Positions 1 through 6,694 of a stretch of DNA of 10,261 nucleotides are shown here, one piece after another (position 1 is the stretch's first letter; each line of letters starts with the position of its first letter). The translations under genes were made by a program, and so were the position numbers. The stretch is from the NCBI GenBank assembly GCA_030619405.1, contig JAUXBK010000082.1:1-10261 (forward strand), in the 5' to 3' direction. This DNA comes from Sedimenticola sp. GTDB lineage: Bacteria; Pseudomonadota; Gammaproteobacteria; Chromatiales; Chromatiaceae. The notes beneath the pieces were generated by a model. It ran no database searches. It worked only from the letters and a program-made list of their open reading frames with translations, and was not told where the DNA came from.

Positions 1-1
1 G

Positions 2-739
2 GGTGATTTCGTTTCCGTGCCGGAGGCCGTCAGCCGCGCCCGGCAGATGGTGGAGGAGGGGGCAGCGATCATCGATGTCGGGGGCGAGTCCACCCGACCG
101 GGTGCAGATCCGGTATCAGAGCGGGAAGAGCTGGCCCGTGTGATTCCAGTAATCCGTGCGATCGCCGCCGAGCTCCCGGTGCCAGTCTCCATCGACAGCA
201 GCAAGGCGGTGGTCATGACGGAGGCGGTGGCGGCCGGGGCGGGCCTCATCAATGATGTGCTGGCACTGCAGTCGCCTGGTGCGCTCGCTGCAGCACGGGA
301 TGCGGGGGTTCCCGTCTGCCTGATGCACATGCAGGGTAAGCCTCGTGTCATGCAGGACAACCCCCACTATACCGATGTGACCAACGAAGTGGGGTTGTTT
401 CTGGCGGATCGAGTCGCGGCCTGTGAGGCAGCGGGTATCCCTCGGACGCGGCTGCTGTTGGACCCGGGCTTCGGTTTTGGGAAACGCCTGGAACATAATC
501 TCTCTCTGCTCAAGAACCTGGCCAGGCTGGCCGATACAGGGATACCGCTGCTGGTGGGTATTTCCCGGAAGTCCATGCTGGGTGCCCTGTTGGGGGATGC
601 CCCGGTCGATCAGAGGCTATACGGTGGGCTGGCGGCAGCGGTACTGGCGGTGGAGCGGGGGGCGTCGATCGTTCGTGCCCATGACGTCAGGGCCACAGTG
701 GATGCATTGAAGGTCACCCAGGCAATACTCGAAGCCTGA
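2..739 (+). CDS. folP: Dihydropteroate synthase, 5'-truncated by window edge
   Basis: FolP condenses 6-hydroxymethyl-dihydropterin pyrophosphate with p-aminobenzoate to give dihydropteroate in cytosolic folate synthesis, and is the sulfonamide target. The frame is open from base 2. About 25-30 N-terminal residues, including the usual LNVTPDSFSDGG pterin loop, lie upstream, so a GTG at 17 is not the true start. Family motifs appear in order: DVGGESTRPG (second loop), SIDSSK, LINDV (conserved Asp), CLMHMQG, LLLDPGFGFGK (conserved Asp), GISRKSM (conserved Lys) and IVRAHDV (conserved Arg). The C-terminus is complete, with TGA at 737-739. glmM begins 16 nt downstream, the order known from Escherichia coli, which implies cotranscription. 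I see no sign of decay; the truncation is only the window boundary. Confidence 0.97.
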   Translation, partial: GDFVSVPEAVSRARQMVEEGAAIIDVGGESTRPGADPVSEREELARVIPVIRAIAAELPVPVSIDSSKAVVMTEAVAAGAGLINDVLALQSPGALAAARDAGVPVCLMHMQGKPRVMQDNPHYTDVTNEVGLFLADRVAACEAAGIPRTRLLLDPGFGFGKRLEHNLSLLKNLARLADTGIPLLVGISRKSMLGALLGDAPVDQRLYGGLAAAVLAVERGASIVRAHDVRATVDALKVTQAILEA

Positions 740-755
740 GCAACAGGAGTCGCAT

Positions 756-2099
756 ATGGAAAGGAAGTATTTTGGAACGGATGGCATCAGGGGACGTGTG
801 GGTGAAGGCAGGATCACGCCGGAATTCGTGCTGCGGCTCGGCTGGGCCGTAGGCAAGGTGCTGGGAAAGGGCCAGGGGGGCAAGGTCCTGATCGGCAAGG
901 ACACCCGGATCTCCGGCTATATGTTCGAATCCGCTCTGGAGGCGGGGCTGGTGGCCGCGGGGGTCGATATCCATCTGCTGGGCCCGATGCCGACTCCCGG
1001 GATTGCCTACCTGACCCGCACCCTCCGCGCTCAGGCAGGGATCGTCATCAGCGCCTCGCACAACCCTCATTATGACAACGGCATCAAGTTCTTTTCAGCC
1101 GATGGGACCAAACTCCCGGATGTAGTTGAACAGGCGATCGAAGCTGAACTGGAGAAGCCGCTCACAACCGTCGGATCGGAGCAGCTGGGCAGGGCCTACC
1201 GGGCCGAGGACGCGGCTGGACGCTACATCGAATTCTGCAAGAGCACCATCCCCTGGGTGATGGACTTCAGCGGCATCAAACTGGTGGTGGACTGCGCCAA
1301 TGGGGCGACTTATCACATTGCACCCCATGTATTCGAGGAACTGGGCGCGGAAGTGATCGCCATCGGAACCGAGCCCAATGGGATAAACATCAATGATGGT
1401 GTCGGCTCCACCCATATTGACAGCGTGCGCCAGGCGGTGCTCGTCCATGGTGCGGATATGGGGATCTCCCTGGACGGGGATGGAGACCGTGTGATGATGG
1501 TGGACAGAGACGGGGAGTTACTGGATGGAGACGACATCCTCTACATCATCGCCCGCTCCCGGCAGGAGAAAGGCGGGTTGAAAGGGTCTGTGGTAGGAAC
1601 ACTGATGAGCAACCTGGGACTGGAACACGCCCTCAGAGACCTTGGGATCGGGTTCGAGCGCACCAATGTGGGTGACCGCTACATCATGGAACAGTTGAGA
1701 GCAAATGGTTGGGTCCTTGGCGGCGAGCCCTCAGGACATATCATCTGCCTCGATAGAACCACCACCGGCGACGGCATCGTCTCTGCTCTGCAGGTAATGG
1801 CGGAGCTTCTCACCAGTGGAAAAGAGCTCAAGTCTCTGCGTCAGGGGGTGGAAAAATATCCCCAGATACTGCAGAACATCGACCTGGGGGGGAACAGCCC
1901 GTCCGAAATCATGGCATCCAAACTATTGAATGCGGCGGTGCGGGAGGTGGAGGCAGAACTGGGGGATGGCGGCCGCGTACTGCTGCGCCCCTCCGGAACG
2001 GAACCCCTGATCCGGGTGATGATTGAAGGCAGACACAGTAACCAGGTCGAGACCCTCACCCGTCAACTGGCCCATGTGGTCGAGTCTCTGGTAGCCTGA
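756..2099 (+). CDS. glmM: Phosphoglucosamine mutase
   Basis: GlmM interconverts glucosamine-6-phosphate and glucosamine-1-phosphate, the step before GlmU on the way to UDP-GlcNAc for peptidoglycan and LPS. The 447-residue protein has the normal length for the family. Hallmarks of the alpha-D-phosphohexomutase fold are visible: the N-terminal FGTDGIRG, the phosphoserine loop ISASHNP at 98-104 with catalytic Ser101, the metal-binding loop DGDGDR at 240-245, the sugar-binding GEPSGH at 323-328, and the phosphate-binding RPSGTEP at 411-417. The ATG at 756 is preceded by AGGAG (745-749) at a 6-nt spacing, which fixes the start. It follows folP by 16 nt. I see no terminator before the efflux genes 30 nt downstream. 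The tpiA-secG genes often found after glmM are not here. Confidence 0.98.
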   Translation: MERKYFGTDGIRGRVGEGRITPEFVLRLGWAVGKVLGKGQGGKVLIGKDTRISGYMFESALEAGLVAAGVDIHLLGPMPTPGIAYLTRTLRAQAGIVISASHNPHYDNGIKFFSADGTKLPDVVEQAIEAELEKPLTTVGSEQLGRAYRAEDAAGRYIEFCKSTIPWVMDFSGIKLVVDCANGATYHIAPHVFEELGAEVIAIGTEPNGININDGVGSTHIDSVRQAVLVHGADMGISLDGDGDRVMMVDRDGELLDGDDILYIIARSRQEKGGLKGSVVGTLMSNLGLEHALRDLGIGFERTNVGDRYIMEQLRANGWVLGGEPSGHIICLDRTTTGDGIVSALQVMAELLTSGKELKSLRQGVEKYPQILQNIDLGGNSPSEIMASKLLNAAVREVEAELGDGGRVLLRPSGTEPLIRVMIEGRHSNQVETLTRQLAHVVESLVA

Positions 2100-2129
2100 T
2101 AGCCATCTCGTTACCCATAACTGATCCAA

Positions 2130-3239
2130 ATGAGACGGCTGAAGCGAGCCCTGCGATCCGTAACAGGAACCAGAGTCGCATGGCTGACGTTGCTGGCCGC
2201 CTTGCATTTCGCTGTGAATCCGGCCGCTGCTCAGACTGTGGAACGGGAGATGGTGGCACGTTCGACTCCGGTGACTGTAACCCAGGTTGAACGGAAGAGC
2301 CTGGATGTGTGGGAGTCTTCAGTCGGTCAGCTAGAGCCCAAGGTGGCGCCGCTGATCGCTGCGGAGGTGGCCGGGCGTCTGACCGGTGTCGAAATCGAGG
2401 TGGGAGACCCGGTCAAACGGGGTGCACTGCTGGCGCAGGTCGATCCGAAGGATTTTCAACTGACCGGTGCGGCGGCCAAAGCGGATATTCAGCAACTGCA
2501 GGCACTGCTTCGTTCCCAGAAGCTGCAGGTGAATCGGTTGCGTTCCCTGATGACCACCAAATCTACCAGTGAGTCGGCGCTGGATGAGGGCGAGGCTCAG
2601 TTAGGCTCTCTCCAGGCGCAGCTCATCAGTGCCCGGGTGCGGCTGCAACAGGCCCAGCGAGATATCTCCAAGACCCGGATCGTCAGTCCGGTGGATGGTC
2701 GGGTGGATGAGCGGCGCGTCTCTGAGGGGGACTATGTGAAGGTGGGTACCCCCCTGTTCCGCATCACCACCCAGAAGTGGTTGAAGGCGTGCCTGCCGTT
2801 TCCCGAGAGTCTTCTTTCCCAACTGCGTACCGGCCTTCCGGTGCGGATGACCAGCCCGGTGGCGCCAGGCGTCATGGTTGAGGCGGAGGTCAGCGAGGTG
2901 CGGCCCTCGATCACCCTGGCCAGCCGTTCCATCCAGGTGATCGTCAACGTAGGCAACCCGGGGCAGTGGGAACCCGGGGCCAGTGTAACGGCTCTGGTGC
3001 GTGTCGCCCTGCACCCGGATGCGTTGGTGGTGCCTGAGCAGAGTGTGATACTGCGCCCGGCGGGCAAGGTGGTCTATGTGATCGAGGAGGGCATCGCCCG
3101 GCAGCGTCCAGTCAGCACCGGCCTGCACCTCGACCGAGAGGTGGAGATCCTGCGGGGTGTCGATGCCGGTGAGACCGTGGCCGTGGATGGTGCAGGTTTT
3201 CTTACTGATGGGGCAGCGGTCGAGGTAAAGAGCGAATGA
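2130..3239 (+). CDS. RND efflux periplasmic adaptor (membrane fusion) protein
   Basis: This is an adaptor subunit of a tripartite RND efflux pump, linking the inner-membrane transporter to an outer-membrane channel. Of 369 residues, the first 34 form a Sec signal: a basic RRLKR start, a hydrophobic stretch at about 16-29, and a likely cleavage at AAA|Q near 34/35. No lipobox cysteine is present, so it is not lipid-anchored. The HlyD/AcrA layout follows: first lipoyl half about 75-106, Gln/Leu-rich coiled-coil hairpin about 112-180, second lipoyl half about 183-212 (SPVDGRVDERRVSEGDYV), beta-barrel about 215-292, and membrane-proximal domain to the end. The ATG at 2130 has no clear Shine-Dalgarno and an in-frame TAA lies 12 nt upstream, so translation may depend on the upstream gene. 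Its stop overlaps the pump start. Substrate cannot be read from sequence. Confidence 0.93.
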   Translation: MRRLKRALRSVTGTRVAWLTLLAALHFAVNPAAAQTVEREMVARSTPVTVTQVERKSLDVWESSVGQLEPKVAPLIAAEVAGRLTGVEIEVGDPVKRGALLAQVDPKDFQLTGAAAKADIQQLQALLRSQKLQVNRLRSLMTTKSTSESALDEGEAQLGSLQAQLISARVRLQQAQRDISKTRIVSPVDGRVDERRVSEGDYVKVGTPLFRITTQKWLKACLPFPESLLSQLRTGLPVRMTSPVAPGVMVEAEVSEVRPSITLASRSIQVIVNVGNPGQWEPGASVTALVRVALHPDALVVPEQSVILRPAGKVVYVIEEGIARQRPVSTGLHLDREVEILRGVDAGETVAVDGAGFLTDGAAVEVKSE

Positions 3240-6200
3240 CCCTGCCGGAGATCTCTGTCCGGAGACCAGTGCTGGCCTGGATGCTCAGCGCCGTACTGGT
3301 GCTGTTCGGTGTCATCAGCTTCGACCGCATCGGCATCGACCGCTACCCCTCTATCGACTTTCCCATGATCTCGGTAACGACCGTCATGGAGGGTGCCAAT
3401 CCCGAGATCATGGACGCCAGCATCACCAGTCTGATCGAAACGGCGGTCAACAGCGTCGCGGGCATTCAACATGTGCAGTCCACATCCTCCCCCGGTGCGT
3501 CGGTGGTGCGCATCACCTTCAAGTTGACCAAGAGTATCGACGTCGCCTTCAACGAAGTGCAGGCCAAGGTCAATCAGATTCTCAAGGATCTCCCGAACGA
3601 CACCGACACACCGGTGGTGGCCAAGGTCGAATTCGGTGCGATCCCGATCATGTGGCTGACCCTGCAGGGGGATCGCACCCTGCAGCAGCTCAATCAATAT
3701 GCCCGCAACGTCATCAAACGACATCTGGAGAATATCGATGGGGTGGGTGAGGTGCGCCTGGGGGGTGAGCGCAGACGGGTGATACGAGTCAACCTGGACG
3801 TGGAGCGGATGAATGGCCTGGGTATCACCACCCAGGACCTGATCGCTGCCTTTGCCAGTGAACACTTCCAGCTGCCGGGCGGATTCCTGGTAGGCAGATC
3901 GATCGAGTATCTAATCAAGCTGGACCTGGAGTTTCACCAGCCCAGGGATCTGCAGCAACTCATCGTCTCGTACCGGCAGGGGGCACCGATTCGTCTTTCG
4001 GACGTGGCCGTGATAGAGGATGACCTGGAGGACAACCGGCGCCTGGCCCGCTTCAACGACCGGCCGGCGGTCGGTCTTGGTATCGTAAAGGTCACGGGTG
4101 CAAACAGTGTCGCCATCATCCAGACCATCGAGCAGAAACTGCGGGATGAGATCATCCCCCGGCTGCCACCGGGCGTGCGGCTCTCGGTTGCCGCCAATGA
4201 GGCCACCCTGGTCAAAGAACTGGTCTCTGCCCTGGAGGAACATCTGCTGCTGGGGACACTGTTGACGGCGCTGGTGGTCTGGCTGTTTCTCAAGAGCCTG
4301 CGCGCCACCGCTATCATCACCCTGGCGATCCCGGTCTCCCTGCTGGGGGCCATTGCCGTGATGTACTTCTCCGGATACACCTTCAACACCATGACCCTGC
4401 TGGCGCTGCTGCTGTTGATCGGTGTGGTGGTGGACGATGCCATCGTGGTGCTGGAGAACATCTACCGGCACCAGAAGAAGGGAGATAGAGCCCCGGAGAA
4501 GGCGGCTCTGGGCGCTACCAATCAGGTGATCTTTGCGGTGGTGGCGGCCAGCCTCACCCTGGTCTCCATCTTTGCCCCGGTGATCTTCATGGAGGGGATC
4601 ATCGGGCGCTTCTTCCGTTCTTTCGGGGTGGTCGTCACCTTCGGGGTACTGGTCTCTCTATTCGTGTCGGTAACACTCACCCCCATGCTCTGCGCCCGTT
4701 ATCTGCGGGTTACCCGGGATCATGGCTGGCTGTATCGTTTCTTCGAGGGCGGATTCCGTGGCACCGAGTGGCTCTACCGCAGACTGCTCCAGGGTGCACT
4801 CAGGGTTCGCTGGATAGTGGTACTGCTCACCTTCGTTGCGGTCTACCCCAGTGGTTACTTTCTGAACCACATGGGCAAAGGGTTTCTGCCCAAGGAGGAT
4901 GAGGGACGATTCCTGGTCGGATTCAAGACCCCGCCGGGTTCCAGCCTGGCCTATACCGATGAACGGATGCGCAGGATCGAGGCAATTCTCGGTAATCACC
5001 CTGAGATCGCCAGCTATTTCTCCATCGCAGGCGGTGGTGAGACCGGCCTGCCCAACAAAGGATCTATTTTCGTGCGTCTGAAACCCCGGGAGGAGCGCCA
5101 GACCCATATGTACACCCTGATCGACCGGTTGCGCGGGGAACTGGCAGCCATCCCCGGGGTGGAGGTGTTTCCATCACCGGTGCCTCCCATTGGGGGGCAG
5201 CGGGGTGAGCCGTTACAGTTCGTGCTGCTGGGACCGAATGTTGGTGAAGTGGCAGCCCTGAGCCGGCGCCTGCAGGAGCAGCTGGGCGATATTCCGGAAC
5301 TGGGCCGGGTCGACCTGGATCTGCAACTGGACCTGCCCCAGCTCTCGTTGCGTATCGACCGGACCCGCGCTGCGGATGTGGGGCTCTCCACGCATGACAT
5401 CGCACTGGCGGTCAATGTGCTCGCGGGAGGGGTGAATGTCGCCAAATACAATGATCTGCCGGGGGATGGGGAGCGATACGACGTGCGTCTCAAGGCCCGG
5501 GAGGGGAGTTTCCGGGTGCCGGATGACCTCAAACAGATCTATCTGCGGGGACGGGATGGTGAGCTGGTCCGCCTGGATAGTGTAACCGTGCTGAAGGAGG
5601 GGGTCGGCCCGGCGGTGGTCACTCGTTTCGACCTGCGCTATTCCGCAAACTTTTTCAGCACCCCGCGCATTTCGCTGGGTGCCGCAGTAGAGAAGGTGAA
5701 AACCGTAGCCGCCCGGTTGCTGCCGGCCGGCTACGACGTCAGGATGATCGGGCGGGCGGAGGAGTTCGGCAAGACCACGAGATACATGCTGTTTTCCCTG
5801 GTCACCGCCGTTCTCCTGGTGTACATGGTGCTGGCCAGCCAGTTCAACTCGTTCATACAGCCGCTGATCATCATGGTGGCTCAACCACTGGCCATTATCG
5901 GTGGCCTGGCCGCCCTGTGGCTGGCGGGGATGTCGCTCAATATCTTCTCCATGATCGGGCTGGTGCTGCTGATGGGGCTGGTGGCCAAGAACTCCATTCT
6001 GCTGGTCGACCTGACCAACCAGCTTCGTCAGCAGGGACGCGGTATCCGCGAGGCGCTTTTGGAGGCCTGCCCGATCCGGCTGCGCCCGGTGCTCATGACC
6101 TCGCTGACTATCATCATCACCATGCTCCCGGCCGCACTGGGGGTGGGTGCCGGGGTCGATACCAACGGTCCGCTGGCGGTGGCAGTGATCGGTGGCATGG

Positions 6201-6316
6201 TCAGTTCCACACTCCTCACCCTGGTAGTCGTGCCCGCCGTCTATTCGCTGGTGGAGAATGGTCTGCTGCGGTTCAGGAAGAGCCCTCCCCGGCCAGGAAA
6301 TTTCCAGAACAGTTGA
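3236..6316 (+). CDS. RND (HAE1-type) multidrug efflux inner-membrane transporter
   Basis: This is an AcrB/MexB-like proton-driven exporter of the inner membrane; 1026 residues is the family length. TM1 lies near 12-28, TM2-TM6 at about 337-490, TM7 near 525-543, and TM8-TM12 at about 850-1008, with the two large periplasmic loops between. The proton-relay acids of TM4 are present as Asp400-Asp401 in GVVVDDAIVVLENIYRH, and the TM10 lysine is Lys918 in GLVAKNSILL. The catalytic set is therefore intact and the pump should be functional. The ATG at 3236 overlaps the adaptor stop (ATGA), a normal sign of translational coupling. The second periplasmic domain (RYDL-like segment at about 797-815, AEEFGKT at 841-847) looks like an acriflavin-resistance subgroup of HAE1, but that assignment is from memory. 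Substrates are unknown. No outer-membrane partner is encoded here, so a shared TolC-like channel is likely. Confidence 0.95.
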   Translation: MTLPEISVRRPVLAWMLSAVLVLFGVISFDRIGIDRYPSIDFPMISVTTVMEGANPEIMDASITSLIETAVNSVAGIQHVQSTSSPGASVVRITFKLTKSIDVAFNEVQAKVNQILKDLPNDTDTPVVAKVEFGAIPIMWLTLQGDRTLQQLNQYARNVIKRHLENIDGVGEVRLGGERRRVIRVNLDVERMNGLGITTQDLIAAFASEHFQLPGGFLVGRSIEYLIKLDLEFHQPRDLQQLIVSYRQGAPIRLSDVAVIEDDLEDNRRLARFNDRPAVGLGIVKVTGANSVAIIQTIEQKLRDEIIPRLPPGVRLSVAANEATLVKELVSALEEHLLLGTLLTALVVWLFLKSLRATAIITLAIPVSLLGAIAVMYFSGYTFNTMTLLALLLLIGVVVDDAIVVLENIYRHQKKGDRAPEKAALGATNQVIFAVVAASLTLVSIFAPVIFMEGIIGRFFRSFGVVVTFGVLVSLFVSVTLTPMLCARYLRVTRDHGWLYRFFEGGFRGTEWLYRRLLQGALRVRWIVVLLTFVAVYPSGYFLNHMGKGFLPKEDEGRFLVGFKTPPGSSLAYTDERMRRIEAILGNHPEIASYFSIAGGGETGLPNKGSIFVRLKPREERQTHMYTLIDRLRGELAAIPGVEVFPSPVPPIGGQRGEPLQFVLLGPNVGEVAALSRRLQEQLGDIPELGRVDLDLQLDLPQLSLRIDRTRAADVGLSTHDIALAVNVLAGGVNVAKYNDLPGDGERYDVRLKAREGSFRVPDDLKQIYLRGRDGELVRLDSVTVLKEGVGPAVVTRFDLRYSANFFSTPRISLGAAVEKVKTVAARLLPAGYDVRMIGRAEEFGKTTRYMLFSLVTAVLLVYMVLASQFNSFIQPLIIMVAQPLAIIGGLAALWLAGMSLNIFSMIGLVLLMGLVAKNSILLVDLTNQLRQQGRGIREALLEACPIRLRPVLMTSLTIIITMLPAALGVGAGVDTNGPLAVAVIGGMVSSTLLTLVVVPAVYSLVENGLLRFRKSPPRPGNFQNS

Positions 6317-6341
6317 CGCTTTTCGATCCGCACCGCATAAT
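6313..6341 (+). promoter_or_regulatory. Sigma70-type promoter for the 4.5S RNA
   Basis: The -35 box is TTGACG (6313-6318) and the -10 box is CATAAT (6336-6341), separated by exactly 17 bp. Each box matches the sigma70 consensus in five of six positions. The -35 box overlaps the TGA stop codon of the upstream pump gene (6314-6316). Transcription should start near 6348, about 35 nt before the predicted mature 5' end of the RNA. That fits a precursor trimmed by RNase P, as known for Escherichia coli 4.5S RNA. The start site is inferred, not measured. Confidence 0.75.
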
Positions 6342-6346
6342 CCTCC

Positions 6347-6374
6347 ACACACCCCGGCTGAAGCCGGGGTGTGT
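6347..6374 (+). repeat. Perfect hairpin at the predicted start of pre-4.5S RNA
   Basis: ACACACCCCGGC (6347-6358) pairs perfectly with GCCGGGGTGTGT (6363-6374) around a TGAA loop. A T-A pair extends the arm match to 13 bp. No T-run follows on either strand, so it is not a standard intrinsic terminator for the efflux operon, although it could still impede polymerase or protect a 3' end. By position it would form the 5' leader of the ffs precursor. It may also be a copy of a dispersed palindrome. Confidence 0.7.
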
Positions 6375-6382
6375 CGCGTTAT

Positions 6383-6494
6383 GGTGGCCCGTATCGGTCC
6401 CCTCGCAACGAAAAACTGTGAATCCGGTCAGGCCTGGAAGGGAGCAGCCGCAGCAGTGGACTCGTGTGCCGGGGTGTGGCTGGTGCGGGCCGCC
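6383..6494 (+). ncRNA. ffs: 4.5S signal recognition particle RNA
   Basis: This is the RNA of the bacterial signal recognition particle. It binds Ffh and targets ribosomes making membrane proteins to FtsY. The conserved Ffh-binding hairpin is plain: GGTCAGGCCTGGAAGGGAGC and the following AGCC, with the GGAA tetraloop at 6436-6439 flanked by the UCAG and AGCA strands of the symmetric internal loop. The ends pair as expected: GGTGGCCCG (6383-6391) with CGGGCCGCC (6486-6494), nine pairs including one G-U. The resulting 112 nt matches the roughly 114 nt of Escherichia coli 4.5S RNA. The 3' segment GTGTGCCGGGGTGTGGCTGG is also close to the Escherichia coli form. End positions could be off by one or two bases. 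No T-rich terminator follows. Confidence 0.95.
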
Positions 6495-6529
6495 GCCTTC
6501 GTGCAGCAGTTGCGTAAGCGGCAGTCGCC

Positions 6530-6633
6530 CTCGTTCCCACGCTCTGCGTGGTAACTCAACCCGCGACGCTCCGCGCCGTGTGCCATCGCCCCAGACCCGG
6601 CACTGGTTCCCACGCGGAGCGTGGGAACCAGTG
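6530..6633. repeat. Compound palindromic (REP-like) intergenic repeat
   Basis: The left copy, 6530-6551, and the inverted right copy, 6610-6631, agree in 20 of 22 positions around the core GTTCCCACGCTCNGCGTGG. Each copy is itself palindromic. The right one forms a perfect 15-bp stem (6601-6615 with 6619-6633) around a GGA loop. The left one forms a 10-bp stem (6533-6542 with 6546-6555) with one mismatch. A weaker CG-rich palindrome, GCGACGCTCCGCGCCG (6563-6578), sits between them, and a fragment CCCGCGTGGGG follows at about 6643. From memory this resembles a dispersed gammaproteobacterial repeat. It lies between ffs and dnaX and has no coding potential. Confidence 0.8.
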
Positions 6634-6681
6634 GGAGTTATTCCCGCGTGGGGTTAAACTACCTTTTTAGCAGACCAGGAT

Positions 6682-6687
6682 TACAAT
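6682..6687 (+). promoter_or_regulatory. Possible -10 box of dnaX promoter
   Basis: TACAAT ends 7 nt before the dnaX ATG at 6695. If used, it would start the transcript at about 6694, giving an almost leaderless mRNA. No convincing -35 hexamer lies 15-19 bp upstream and there is no extended TG, so this is weak. The alternative is read-through from the ffs promoter. Confidence 0.3.
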
Positions 6688-6694
6688 CGCCCCT

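Noticed and set aside
5213..6352. 379-codon open frame on the - strand inside the RND pump gene
   Set aside because: It is antisense to a strongly supported gene with intact RND motifs, and its composition (Gln/His/Gly-rich, low-complexity) is typical of the reverse frame of GC-rich coding DNA.
6347..6374. Intrinsic terminator of the efflux operon
   Set aside because: The stem is strong, but the bases after it on the + strand (CGCGTTATGG) have no T-run, and neither does the other strand, so the canonical signal is absent.
5917..6657. + strand frame running from the pump gene through ffs into the repeat
   Set aside because: It is out of frame with the pump gene and translates the SRP RNA and palindromic repeats, so it is not a gene.
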